Below are positions 6,689 to 14,566 of a stretch of DNA of 22,608 nt, in pieces. Positions within the stretch are counted from its first letter, which is position 1. Every line of letters starts with the position of its first letter. The notes beneath the pieces are model-generated. The model ran no database searches and was not told the origin of the DNA. It was given only the letters and a program-made list of their open reading frames with translations. The translations under genes were made by a program, and so were the position numbers. Source of the stretch: an uncultured Lewinella sp. (lineage in GTDB: Bacteria > Bacteroidota > Bacteroidia > Chitinophagales > Saprospiraceae); the NCBI GenBank assembly GCA_938021455.1, contig CALIGP010000272.1:1-22608 (forward strand), given 5' to 3'.

Positions 6689-9169
6689 ATGAATTTACGG
6701 CTGCTAAAAATGGCCATGCTGTTTCTGATGACCATCGTCGTTTCCGACGTGTGGGCTCAGGGTGGGGAAGAGGATCTCTTTGTGATAAAGAATGAATCTC
6801 AGTCGGTAACCTTCCTTTCTCGTTTTGAGCCAGTTATCGGACAGGATCCACTCCACGGTACGGTCGAAATGGTACAGGACCCTATCCATAACTACACGTT
6901 GACCTACACGCCTGATCAGGACTATCTAGGCAATGATGAGTTTTTGCTGGTTAGCTTTCCTTTTGACGTCAGTGTTTCGTTTCGGCGTTTCAAAGTGATG
7001 GTCAAAGAAGCGGATATCAGAGCTCGCCATGATTTTGGTGTGACGGCCGCAGGTACAGCCGTTAGCATACCCGTTCTCGATAATGATTTCTCGAACGTCG
7101 GTACGATTGAATTAGTGATGGCTCCCGTAGTTAATGCCGGAACCGCCGAGGTTGTTGATAACGAAATCGTTTTCACTCCAAACCCTGGCTTCGTGGGGTT
7201 AACCGACCTTAACTATGTGATCTGTGTTGGAGGTGATCAAGCATGTGATCTGGGAACAGTTAGCATTAATGTACTTCCCGGACCGGGCTCTATGGCTGAC
7301 GACACGGTTCAGGTGTTTACGATCAGAGATCAGCCGCAGTTCATCTTCGCGCCAGAAGGGGCGACTGCAATATCTGCGCCACTTTCCGGTACAATGGTAG
7401 ACTCTAACGGAGTCATGGCCTACTTGCCAAACGAAGATTTTATCGGCGAAGAATACCTCGCTTACTCGCTCCCCGGATCAGAAGGAACGACGGTTTTTCA
7501 CGTTACGGTCCTTGATTTGGAGCGTAACCGCTTTGCCTCTGAAGACCGTGCTTACACGGCAGTTGATGCCAGTGTACGGTTAAATGTGTTGAGTAATGAC
7601 CTGTATAGTGTCTTTGCGGATTGCGTCACCTTTGGTGTACCTCAGTTCGGGTCTGTTCGGGAAACGGGTATTAACGGACAAGTAGAATACACACCTCCTG
7701 CCAACTGGTCGGGTGTTGATCGTTTCTCCTATTCTTCTAAGGCACCAGGTTGTAATGGCGAAGCAGAGGTTGAAACGGTTTACGTTTTCGTTTCGAATTT
7801 TGCCCCTGCATCTGGTGAGACAATGCTCACTACACCAGCAGGAACCCCCGTTGATATTACTTACGAAACACCAGGTGGTGAAGCCTCCTGGACCGTACTT
7901 ACCCCTCCATCTGCGGGTACTGTCGTTGAAGACCCTGTTACTGGTCAGCTGAGCTACCTCCCGCTCGCCACCGCTGCCGGACAAACAGATCAGCTTACCC
8001 TTACGTACTGCCTCAATGAAGATGCAGATGGTAATTGTGGTTACACCTCAAATGTGACCGTTACGATCCAGGTCACTACTGCAGACGCTAATGCTTGCGT
8101 CGAAGAAGATTGTGTATGGCCAGGTGATACCAACAACGATGGCGTTGTTGATGTGGGCGACCTACTTCCTATCGGTCTCGCTATGGGGCGTACAGGAACT
8201 CCACGCTTAAGCGGTACACCTTCTAACTGGTCTGCACAGTACAGCGAAAGCTGGGAAGACGATCTGAACGGCCTGGACCTGAAGCACATCGATGCCAACG
8301 GCGACCAGGTGATCAGCTCACTTGATACCCAGGTCGTAATGGCTAATCTGGGCTTGGCGCATCGCCTGCGTCCTGAACTGCAAGCATTTTCCACGTTCGA
8401 ACTTAGTTTGCGTGGAAGCCTTGAGGCAGAACCGGGTGATCGGATTGTTCTTGATATCCTGGCGGGTAATAACGTTGTGATCACCGAGGATGTCTACGGT
8501 TTCCGCTTTCCCTTCGTTTACGACCCAGCTAACGTTGATCCTAGCGGAGTAGAGGTCGTGTATGACGAAAGCAGCTGGGCTAGCTACGATAGCCCAATTT
8601 TATCCATTAGCAATAACAATCCAGGCCGTGGTGTACTTAACACCGCTATGACCCGCACTAATGGCGAAGGCATAAGTGGTTTTGGAAAAATTGGTACACT
8701 CAGTGTTGTAATTACGGAAGATGTCTACGGTTTCCACGATGAAATCGATGATAACGGAAACATCATTGAGACTACGGAAACAATTCTTGGTGGAGAAGCT
8801 GGTGCAGCCATGACGGCAAGCGGCCATCTTAACGCCGTCCGGGTTAACCCCTACACTTTGCGGATAAACCGTCGGCCAGCCACGGAGGTTGGAGACTTCA
8901 GCCCCGTAGAAGCCACCAACTATCTGGAAGGAAAACTGCAAGCTTATCCCAACCCTACCAGCGATCGCTTGGTTGTTCACCTCAACGGTCAGCAGCGTTT
9001 CAGCTCCTTACAACTCACGGACCTCACCGGTCGGACGCTCATCAATGAGCAAGGCTTGAACACCAATCACCGCGAGCTAACCCTCGGTCAGCTGCCTAAT
9101 GGCATCTATACGCTGACGCTGACCACTGAGGATGGCGTGGTTAACCGGAAGGTGGAGGTACTGCGGTAA
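6689..9169 (+). CDS. Secreted multidomain protein: cadherin/Ig-like, dockerin-like and cohesin-like modules, T9SS tail
   Basis: This 826-residue protein starts with a signal peptide (1 to about 24, ending VWAQG). About residues 25-470 are repeated cadherin/Ig-like beta modules with motifs such as VLDNDFSNVG, PNPGFVG and YTPPANWSGVDRFSY. About 478-550 form a dockerin-like unit with two EF-hand-type calcium loops: DTNNDGVVDVGD and DANGDQVISSLD. About 565-700 resemble a cohesin-like domain (GDRIVLDILAGNN, VYGFRFPFVYDP, TRTNGEGISGFGKIGTLS). The last 74 residues (753-826) start YPNPTSDRL and contain LTDLTGR and LPNGIYTLTL, a type A T9SS sorting domain. It is probably exported through the outer membrane and attached to the surface or released. 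A 31-bp in-frame direct repeat encodes VVITEDVYGF twice. Confidence 0.9.
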   Translation: MNLRLLKMAMLFLMTIVVSDVWAQGGEEDLFVIKNESQSVTFLSRFEPVIGQDPLHGTVEMVQDPIHNYTLTYTPDQDYLGNDEFLLVSFPFDVSVSFRRFKVMVKEADIRARHDFGVTAAGTAVSIPVLDNDFSNVGTIELVMAPVVNAGTAEVVDNEIVFTPNPGFVGLTDLNYVICVGGDQACDLGTVSINVLPGPGSMADDTVQVFTIRDQPQFIFAPEGATAISAPLSGTMVDSNGVMAYLPNEDFIGEEYLAYSLPGSEGTTVFHVTVLDLERNRFASEDRAYTAVDASVRLNVLSNDLYSVFADCVTFGVPQFGSVRETGINGQVEYTPPANWSGVDRFSYSSKAPGCNGEAEVETVYVFVSNFAPASGETMLTTPAGTPVDITYETPGGEASWTVLTPPSAGTVVEDPVTGQLSYLPLATAAGQTDQLTLTYCLNEDADGNCGYTSNVTVTIQVTTADANACVEEDCVWPGDTNNDGVVDVGDLLPIGLAMGRTGTPRLSGTPSNWSAQYSESWEDDLNGLDLKHIDANGDQVISSLDTQVVMANLGLAHRLRPELQAFSTFELSLRGSLEAEPGDRIVLDILAGNNVVITEDVYGFRFPFVYDPANVDPSGVEVVYDESSWASYDSPILSISNNNPGRGVLNTAMTRTNGEGISGFGKIGTLSVVITEDVYGFHDEIDDNGNIIETTETILGGEAGAAMTASGHLNAVRVNPYTLRINRRPATEVGDFSPVEATNYLEGKLQAYPNPTSDRLVVHLNGQQRFSSLQLTDLTGRTLINEQGLNTNHRELTLGQLPNGIYTLTLTTEDGVVNRKVEVLR
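8474..8735 (+). repeat. In-frame 31-bp direct repeat within the cohesin-like module
   Basis: 8474-8504 and 8705-8735 match at 27 of 31 positions. They are exactly 231 bp (77 codons) apart and both encode VVITEDVYGF. The first continues as RFPFVYDP, the second as HDEIDDNG. Confidence 0.7.
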
Positions 9170-9216
9170 ACGCATTCCCCACACCCTTACCAGCTGAAGC
9201 GGGGGCTGTGCTACGA

Positions 9217-9229
9217 AGCTCTACGAGCT
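9217..9229. terminator. Weak hairpin between convergent genes
   Basis: AGCTC-TAC-GAGCT is a perfect 5-bp stem with a 3-nt loop, followed by ATTTC on the plus strand. It lies between the stop codons of the convergent secreted-protein and SWIM genes. The stem is short and the T-tract poor, so a terminator role is only possible. Confidence 0.25.
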
Positions 9230-9261
9230 ATTTCTAATCTATACATTTACGGATTTTACGC

Positions 9262-10566
9262 TTAGGCTTCTACGAGGCCCATACCCGTTATAATGCTTAG
9301 CGGGAGGATTTGGTAGCCATCGAATTCCCCGAACAGGGACATAGCTCCTCCGCCGCTAACGGCCAGGATCGCGTAAAAATTCTGGTAGTCAGTATGCAGT
9401 GGAATGACTTCTCCCGTAGCGTCTACTAGAAATCGTTTTAAGCCGTCTTTGACGGGGCGGACATCCGTCAGATAGACAGGGTAGGAATAGAGCCAAGGAT
9501 TTACCGCCAGGGCCTTCTGATAGTTGTTGCGCATGTCGGTGAAGGAGCCGTAGCCCATTAGCCCGTCGTAGGGCCGGCCACCAGGAACGGCATTCGGGAA
9601 GATGGCGCGCTGAGGATAGCTGCCGGGGTAATAATGAATCGTTCCCTGGAAAGAGGCAGCCAATGGCCAGGAGCGCTCAAAGGGGCGTTCTCCGAAGGCA
9701 TAGTCCATAATGAGGGCAAAGCGGCGACTTTGCTCTCCTCGTAGCCAGACTCGACGGAATCGAAGTTTCTCTTCGGCTCCTTGTACGAGGCCCATCACTA
9801 ACCAATGATCCTCTCGGCCAGGGCGGGAGAGAATGTCTTCCTTGCGAGTAGTCATTCCGGCGAACTGTAGTAACTCGTCATGGCGGTCAGGGGAAAGTTC
9901 TTCACGGTTTTTCCAGGCTCGGACGAAGAGATAAAGATCTCCGAGTGTACGGGCAACGTCAGCTTCGGTGCCGTCGGCACCGAGGGAGGCTAGTCTGCGA
10001 AATTTCCCCGCGGGGCCAGGTAGCTTAGCATCCATGAGTCGGGCAGCAGCAGCGTGGAATTGATCCGGACCCTGGGCCAGGGTATCGGCAATGCCCCTGC
10101 GGGTAATGTCGAGGAGCCGAATTTCCAGTTCTTCGACACCGCTGCCCATTAAGTCGAGTCGATCGCTCTGGCGGCTGTCAGCCGTGCGCTGACTTTCTAT
10201 AGTCCTTGCTTTAGCCTTTGCCGTACGCTCAGCCTGAAACTGTACGGAACGCACCCAGTTGGGTGGCTGGATGACGGTAATGCGATCTTGGGCGTTCTTG
10301 AGCATTAGCACGAGTGCCAAGCCATGGGCGCAGGGTCGCTGCCGGGCACGGCAAGTGCAAATAAAGTGGCCCGTTGTTAGCTGGACGGCAGATTCAATAG
10401 CCTTACCGTTGGGGTTAGGCCCGTAGACGAACTCTCCCCACAACCATTGACCATCACCTCCCACTAGCCGCCAGCGGCGGCTGTAAAAAAGTTTGCGACC
10501 AGCCTCGAGGCTTTTTGCATCCGGCGCCAGGCGAAGGAGATCATCGGGGGTAGTGATTCTTGGCAT
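9262..10566 (-). CDS. SWIM zinc-finger family protein
   Basis: This 434-residue protein, probably cytoplasmic, carries an N-terminal SWIM zinc-finger: FICTCRARQRPCAHGLAL, with ligands C70, C72, C79 and H81 (CxCx6CxH). SWIM domains bind zinc and are thought to mediate DNA or protein interactions. The remaining ~340 residues match nothing I can name. They include conserved-looking blocks such as YYPGSYPQRA and YDGLMGYGSFTDMRNNYQKAL. In other Bacteroidota, SWIM proteins of this size are often beside MoxR-ATPase/VWA or DUF5691 genes (from memory); none is here. The start ATG at 10564-10566 follows TATCTTGC by 4 nt. cdsA lies upstream on the same strand, 265 bp away across repeat-filled DNA. Confidence 0.85.
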   Translation of the reverse strand: MPRITTPDDLLRLAPDAKSLEAGRKLFYSRRWRLVGGDGQWLWGEFVYGPNPNGKAIESAVQLTTGHFICTCRARQRPCAHGLALVLMLKNAQDRITVIQPPNWVRSVQFQAERTAKAKARTIESQRTADSRQSDRLDLMGSGVEELEIRLLDITRRGIADTLAQGPDQFHAAAARLMDAKLPGPAGKFRRLASLGADGTEADVARTLGDLYLFVRAWKNREELSPDRHDELLQFAGMTTRKEDILSRPGREDHWLVMGLVQGAEEKLRFRRVWLRGEQSRRFALIMDYAFGERPFERSWPLAASFQGTIHYYPGSYPQRAIFPNAVPGGRPYDGLMGYGSFTDMRNNYQKALAVNPWLYSYPVYLTDVRPVKDGLKRFLVDATGEVIPLHTDYQNFYAILAVSGGGAMSLFGEFDGYQILPLSIITGMGLVEA

Positions 10567-10570
10567 GTGG

Positions 10571-10578
10571 GCAAGATA
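10571..10578 (-). promoter_or_regulatory. Possible -7 box of the SWIM gene
   Basis: TATCTTGC then CCAC then ATG on the minus strand closely parallels TATCTTTG then CCCACC then ATG at the acyltransferase gene (15574-15590). The pattern suggests a leaderless or very short-leader transcript. Confidence 0.35.
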
Positions 10579-10582
10579 CTGA

Positions 10583-10786
10583 ATCGCGGATTACGCGGAT
10601 GAACGCGGATTCGTTTCTGTTGTACGTGGCGCTCCGCGCGCGACGGGCCAAAGCGGCTTCCAGCCGCGCTACCTGTAAGAAAAAACGCACAATTATCATC
10701 GATCTCACCGAAATTAAGAAATACCTTGCCCCGTAGCCTCTTTGCTTCCTTACTCGTCCTCTCCGAGGACTGCGGCGGTAGCCGCA
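10583..10786. repeat. Intergenic cluster of short repeats and mini-hairpins
   Basis: The SWIM-cdsA gap holds several repeats. CGCGGAT occurs three times with a 9-10 bp period (10585, 10594, 10604). There are three perfect small hairpins: GCGC-TCC-GCGC (10629-10639), GCGGCT-TCC-AGCCGC (10653-10667) and TGCGGC-GGTA-GCCGCA (10771-10786). Copy 3 of the dispersed motif follows. No coding potential is evident. The CGCGGAT-type and GGCTGGAAGCC-type phrases resemble short repeats I recall from unrelated bacterial genomes. Confidence 0.65.
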
Positions 10787-10799
10787 GGCAGGGGCACAT

Positions 10800-10819
10800 T
10801 GCACCTGCGTCCGCGCCCC
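10800..10819 (-). repeat. Dispersed GC-rich hairpin motif, copy 3
   Basis: On the minus strand it reads GGGGCGCGGACGCAGGTGCA: the short-stem subtype GCG-CGGA-CGC then AGGTGCA. It starts 12 nt after the cdsA stop codon, in the same orientation as cdsA. Confidence 0.7.
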
Positions 10820-10831
10820 AAAAAACGGTCT

Positions 10832-11668
10832 TTATCGTAGGTAAAGCAGGTAGGCTGTGGCAAAAGGAACGACGAAAATGAAGGCGTCAAAACGATCAAG
10901 GAGGCCGCCATGACCAGGTAGCAGATCCCCACTATCTTTAACGTTGACGCTTCGTTTGAGCATACTTTCTACCAAGTCCCCCAGGCCGCCAAAAATGGCG
11001 ACGATGACGGCAAGCCCCATCCATTGAGCTAGCGGTATTTCGGTGAAAACTAGACTGAGTAGGTAACCAAAAACCAAGGTAGTGATAAAGCCACCGCTAC
11101 TTCCTTCCCAGGTTTTATTGGGGCTGATGCGGGGAAACAGCGGTGTTTTACCAATCATACTGCCGGTGAGGTAGGCACCAGTATCGTTGACCCAGGTTAG
11201 TACGAGAAGGCCAAGAACGATCCGGGAATTGAAGTTATCTCCGTCGAAGGCGATGAAATCCACCAGTGCGAAGGGAACTCCAATGTAAAAAAGCCCAAGG
11301 ATCATGAAGGCGATGTTCGCAAAAGGTTCCTTGCTGTGACTGTAGAGCTCGTAAATGAAAATAGTGAAGACAAAAGGAGAGAACAGGAGGCTGGAAAGGG
11401 TAATGAAGTTCTCCGGGTCCTTTATTTTCAGTAGGCTCAAAGTAGTAACTAGTACGAAGGGCATGAGGCCCAGCGCAACGGCGATGGTCTTCCGGATTTT
11501 ATCGCGGCGTGTATGTAGATCAAGCGTCAGTCCGAAAAACTCCCAGAGGCAACCTGCGGCGATGATGAAGAAGAGTAGGCTGAAGGTATACTCGCCGGTA
11601 TAATGACCAGCGACCATAATGATCACGAAAATAATGGCGGTGGTTAGCCTTCTCCAGAGTCCTTGCAT
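10832..11668 (-). CDS. cdsA: Phosphatidate cytidylyltransferase (CDP-diglyceride synthase)
   Basis: The enzyme makes CDP-diacylglycerol from phosphatidic acid and CTP at the inner membrane, the entry point to phospholipid head-group synthesis. It has 278 residues with multiple hydrophobic segments. The C-terminal CDP-diglyceride synthase signature is complete: SMLKRSVNVKDSGDLLPGHG at 235-254, then GLLDRFD to 261. The start ATG at 11666-11668 gives MQGLWRRLTTAI, a basic N-terminus before the first membrane helix. It is divergent from a small lipoprotein gene with a 238-bp gap that holds a repeat and a hairpin. Confidence 0.95.
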   Translation of the reverse strand: MQGLWRRLTTAIIFVIIMVAGHYTGEYTFSLLFFIIAAGCLWEFFGLTLDLHTRRDKIRKTIAVALGLMPFVLVTTLSLLKIKDPENFITLSSLLFSPFVFTIFIYELYSHSKEPFANIAFMILGLFYIGVPFALVDFIAFDGDNFNSRIVLGLLVLTWVNDTGAYLTGSMIGKTPLFPRISPNKTWEGSSGGFITTLVFGYLLSLVFTEIPLAQWMGLAVIVAIFGGLGDLVESMLKRSVNVKDSGDLLPGHGGLLDRFDAFIFVVPFATAYLLYLR

Positions 11669-11742
11669 GTGACCTAATCGGTTTTAAAAGCTTGTGTCGG
11701 TAAGATAAGTCGGAAAGGGGGATTTCCTAGTAAGTCAGGTTT

Positions 11743-11835
11743 TGAGCACTTCGGCAAGCTCAGCAGGGGGCGCGGTCGCGGGTGCAAGGGAGCGTAAAGA
11801 AAGCAAAGTTTTTCCCCGGCCGGGCAACGCCCGGC
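11743..11835. repeat. Repeat cluster in the cdsA-lipoprotein gap (includes motif copy 4)
   Basis: Three structures lie in a row. TGAGC (11743-11747) pairs with GCTCA (11758-11762) around ACTTCGGCAA; CTTCGrCAAGCTCAG-type phrases are familiar from other bacteria. Next is copy 4 of the dispersed motif, GGGGCGCGGTCGCGGGTGCA (11767-11786). Last is a perfect hairpin GCCGGGC-AAC-GCCCGGC (11819-11835). An open frame on the plus strand runs through this DNA into the lipoprotein gene but is not judged coding. Confidence 0.6.
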
Positions 11836-11906
11836 ACAAAACCAACGTGTATACAGTAAGCGCAACTGATGAGCTTGATCGTTTACTCCCTAAACTACTG
11901 TTTCCT

Positions 11907-12446
11907 ATGAAAAACATGTTCTATTTTCTAATGCTTGCCCTGCTGACCATCACCTTCACCTCTTGCCCCGACGAAACCACCCTCACCCTGCCGGTGAGTG
12001 AAATCTATAAAATGAGTTTTGTGGTCGATGGGGAACCGCAGACTTTGAACGGGCTGCCAACTACTAATTCAAACAGCCTGACCCCTGGTCGCGAAGAGGG
12101 ACAAGGGGCGTTGTGGCTCAATAGTGTTTCAGCGGACAGATCAATCACCCTCACCCTTGTTACCTATGATTTACCGATTGTGGAAACAGCGGATAATCGT
12201 ATAGAATTGGCCACGTCTGGATTTTTCCCTGCCACCATCACCGTGGATGGGGAAGAGATGGAAGGGAGTATATACTGCCCGCACGCCGTCAGTACGGGGC
12301 GTGTACAATATGACGCACTTATCGCCTGGGATTCCTACGAAGACGGTGTGATGAAAGGCCGCTTTATGGGAGACCCCGGTAAGGACAATCCCGTAGAACT
12401 GACCGATGGTGCCTTTGAATTATTGGTGCCCGCCATAGGGTTTTAG
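11907..12446 (+). CDS. Small putative lipoprotein, function unknown
   Basis: The frame is open from 11742, but translation most likely starts at the ATG at 11907, giving MKNMFYFLMLALLTITFTSC. This is a typical lipoprotein signal peptide with the lipid-accepting cysteine at residue 20 (FTSC is an acceptable but not ideal lipobox). The upstream part is rich in Arg, Ala and Gly and is encoded by repeat DNA. The mature protein of about 160 residues looks beta-rich and acidic (FVVDGEPQTLNG, ATITVDGEEMEGSI) and resembles no family I can name. It ends just before the sigma-factor gene. The sigma gene's possible -7 box overlaps the DNA right after its stop codon, so the two may be separately transcribed. 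Confidence 0.7.
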   Translation: MKNMFYFLMLALLTITFTSCPDETTLTLPVSEIYKMSFVVDGEPQTLNGLPTTNSNSLTPGREEGQGALWLNSVSADRSITLTLVTYDLPIVETADNRIELATSGFFPATITVDGEEMEGSIYCPHAVSTGRVQYDALIAWDSYEDGVMKGRFMGDPGKDNPVELTDGAFELLVPAIGF

Positions 12447-12447
12447 A

Positions 12448-12455
12448 TAATTTTG
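12448..12455 (+). promoter_or_regulatory. Possible -7 box of the ECF sigma gene
   Basis: TAATTTTG is a perfect TAnnTTTG match beginning 1 nt after the lipoprotein stop codon. It ends 32 nt before the sigma-factor ATG. TTGG at 12422-12425 could serve as a -33 element with 22-bp spacing. Confidence 0.4.
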
Positions 12456-12487
12456 CTCGCTTCTTCTTCCTTCATCTCTATTACTTA

Positions 12488-13063
12488 ATGACCGACTCCT
12501 CTGCTTCGTTGGAAGATGTTGCCCGTGCTGCCGGCCGGGGCGAAACGAGCGCCCAGCGCGCGCTCTACACCAGGCTCTATCCCTACGGCATGTCGATCGC
12601 CTTGCACTATGCCGGGCAACGGACGGAGGCAGAGGAGATAATGCAGGATGCTTACGTGAAGTTCTTTAAATACCTGGGAAGGGAAGAGTTGAGCGGCAGC
12701 TGCCGAAGCTTCTTTAGCCGGATTGTGATTAACACTTCCATCGACCTGTTGCGCAAAAGAAACCGCATGGTGCTCACTCAGGAAATTGATGAGAGCAGAT
12801 TGCCAAAAGGAAACTACTGCCGTAATACCGGAACTGACCGCATTGAAGAAGAGGAAATTTATCGCTTGTTGCAAATGTTGCCGCCAGCTTACCGACTGGC
12901 CTTTAACCTGCACGTACTGGAAGGGTATTCGCACCCGGAAATTGCCCGGAGACTCTCTATTTCTGAAGGGGCTTCGCGGTCTAACTTGCACAAAGCAAGA
13001 AAAAAATTACAAACGCTGGCTGCTGCCTACTACCAAATAAATGATGATGCCAAAGTACGATGA
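12488..13063 (+). CDS. ECF-type RNA polymerase sigma factor
   Basis: This 191-residue sigma-70 family protein has only regions 2 and 4, as in extracytoplasmic-function sigma factors. Region 2 covers about residues 22-92, with AEEIMQDAYVKFFKYL at 48-63 and a DLLRKRNR end (86-93). Region 4 covers about 124-178: LPPAYRLAFNLHVLEGYSHP (131-150), then the helix-turn-helix EIARRLSISEGASRSNLHKA. It would direct RNA polymerase to a small regulon, probably in response to an envelope signal. The next gene begins inside its last 23 bp, strongly implying translational coupling and a functional link. Confidence 0.92.
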   Translation: MTDSSASLEDVARAAGRGETSAQRALYTRLYPYGMSIALHYAGQRTEAEEIMQDAYVKFFKYLGREELSGSCRSFFSRIVINTSIDLLRKRNRMVLTQEIDESRLPKGNYCRNTGTDRIEEEEIYRLLQMLPPAYRLAFNLHVLEGYSHPEIARRLSISEGASRSNLHKARKKLQTLAAAYYQINDDAKVR

Positions 13064-14531
13064 TCTGGAACAGCGTCTCCGGGCAAGCCGCCAGCGAGTG
13101 CGTCAAGACCTCCAGCCGCCTCAGGATGGGTGGAAAAAGCTGAGTGGAGTTATCCGTCCGGAAGGGACGGCTCCAACTGCTTCGCTCGCGAGTACTATCT
13201 GGTGGAAGTGGGTTTTGGGCTGTCTATTGTTGACGGTTGTGGTAGCTACTCTATGGGTAAGAGCGGAAAGTGACCCGTACGAAGCGGCAGAAGGAGAAAC
13301 CTCTGAACCAGTTACCCCGCTCATCATTACCGGCCCGGTAGCTACGATGGACACGAAGCCTGATCCACAACAAAGCACTTCGAATGCTACGGTCTCTATC
13401 GAGGAGTCAAAGGTGAAAACAATTGCTCCAATACAACTTGGCTCACTTCAGGAAGTAGCCGAACCTGGTGTAGTAGACAACAAGCGTTCCGCTCTGCCGG
13501 AAGACCTTCCGACAGAATCTGCCACCCTGGCCACGGCAGATGAGAATGCACCAGGCAATACTACTGATCTAAAGGCCTCGATTATAGATGACCAACACCC
13601 CATTAATCAAGCTGCTGACCTGATTAGGGACGGTGAAAAGGCGGTCGTTGCCGACCAAATTATAGCGGCTATGTCGCCGACGATGGGGGCAAAGGAGGAG
13701 AAGTCTATAGTGGCTCGGGCCGCTGAAAAACCCTTGGCAATGCTCCCTGGTCTTACCATTGATGGTTTGCCGGGTAGCCTGATGGAAACACGGTTTCCCA
13801 CAAACCTAACCGTTAACTCACAGGAACCTCCGTTAACTTTTGCCTCGAATGGTAAACCCAGAGTTCGGCCGGAATGGCAAATTCATGCCAGCTACAACAG
13901 CCTCTTTTCGCTGTACGATGATTTTAACACTGAGATTTACGAAAGAGGAGGAGGAGATTATAGCCAACTCTTCGTTTTGACCAATGGTGAAATCGTATCG
14001 GCTAACTATCGGGGAGGAGGGAGAAATAGCGGGAATGTGAACTCTTCTTTTTTGCGAGTTGGAGTCGATCGGCAGACCAGTAGCGGGTTCTTATTTACGC
14101 TGGAAGGAGGAGCGTACGAATTCCATAGTAAGAATTCTTCCCTCGATCTGGATGGGGTCGGGATGAACGAAATTTGGGTGCAAACTGATATTAAAGAATT
14201 TTTGATGACGGCAGCGCTCGGGCTTCAGTACACTTTTCGGAAGCGACGTAGATTTCGGCCCTACCTTGGCGTTGAGCTACTTGGGTTTTTGTACTACGAG
14301 GGATCTAGCCGGAAGTTCTTTTATGATGAGCAGACTAATTCCCCCGGATTTGTTGAAGAGTTGAGGATCAGGGATGCTTTTCCGAGTTATCTGGATTTTG
14401 CCCTGGTTGGCGGGTTTCAGTATAAAGTTAACCAGCGTCTGTCAGCAGGTTTGTCCATATTTGCCAACGGTGGTTACAACACCGTAATACAAGCCCCCAT
14501 TGGCCTCGAAGTCCGCTATTCCCTGAAATAA
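13041..14531 (+). CDS. Inner-membrane-anchored protein with C-terminal OM beta-barrel; possible sigma-factor regulator
   Basis: This 496-residue protein starts at ATGATGATG inside the sigma gene (23-bp overlap from 13041). Residues 1-52 are polar and basic (DDLEQRLRASRQRVRQDLQ) and probably cytoplasmic. Residues 53-73 (IWWKWVLGCLLLTVVVATLW) form a membrane helix. About 75-270 are a low-complexity Thr/Ala/Glu/Pro-rich linker, and about 275-496 resemble an 8-strand outer-membrane barrel ending GLEVRYSLK. The order suggests one chain running from cytoplasm through the inner membrane and periplasm to the outer membrane. Position after an ECF sigma gene suggests an anti-sigma or sensor role. No zinc anti-sigma motif (HxxxCxxC) is visible and the cytoplasmic part is short, so anti-sigma activity is inference. 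Confidence 0.75.
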   Translation: MMMPKYDDLEQRLRASRQRVRQDLQPPQDGWKKLSGVIRPEGTAPTASLASTIWWKWVLGCLLLTVVVATLWVRAESDPYEAAEGETSEPVTPLIITGPVATMDTKPDPQQSTSNATVSIEESKVKTIAPIQLGSLQEVAEPGVVDNKRSALPEDLPTESATLATADENAPGNTTDLKASIIDDQHPINQAADLIRDGEKAVVADQIIAAMSPTMGAKEEKSIVARAAEKPLAMLPGLTIDGLPGSLMETRFPTNLTVNSQEPPLTFASNGKPRVRPEWQIHASYNSLFSLYDDFNTEIYERGGGDYSQLFVLTNGEIVSANYRGGGRNSGNVNSSFLRVGVDRQTSSGFLFTLEGGAYEFHSKNSSLDLDGVGMNEIWVQTDIKEFLMTAALGLQYTFRKRRRFRPYLGVELLGFLYYEGSSRKFFYDEQTNSPGFVEELRIRDAFPSYLDFALVGGFQYKVNQRLSAGLSIFANGGYNTVIQAPIGLEVRYSLK

Positions 14532-14566
14532 GCCTTACCTTATGGGCCGAAACCAAGCTAAGTAAA

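Noticed and set aside
11742..11906. N-terminal extension of the lipoprotein gene
   Set aside because: It is encoded by repeat and hairpin DNA, and the ATG at 11907 starts a proper lipoprotein signal peptide.
13041..13260. Classical zinc anti-sigma domain in the barrel protein
   Set aside because: No HxxxCxxC motif is present and the cytoplasmic part is only about 52 residues.
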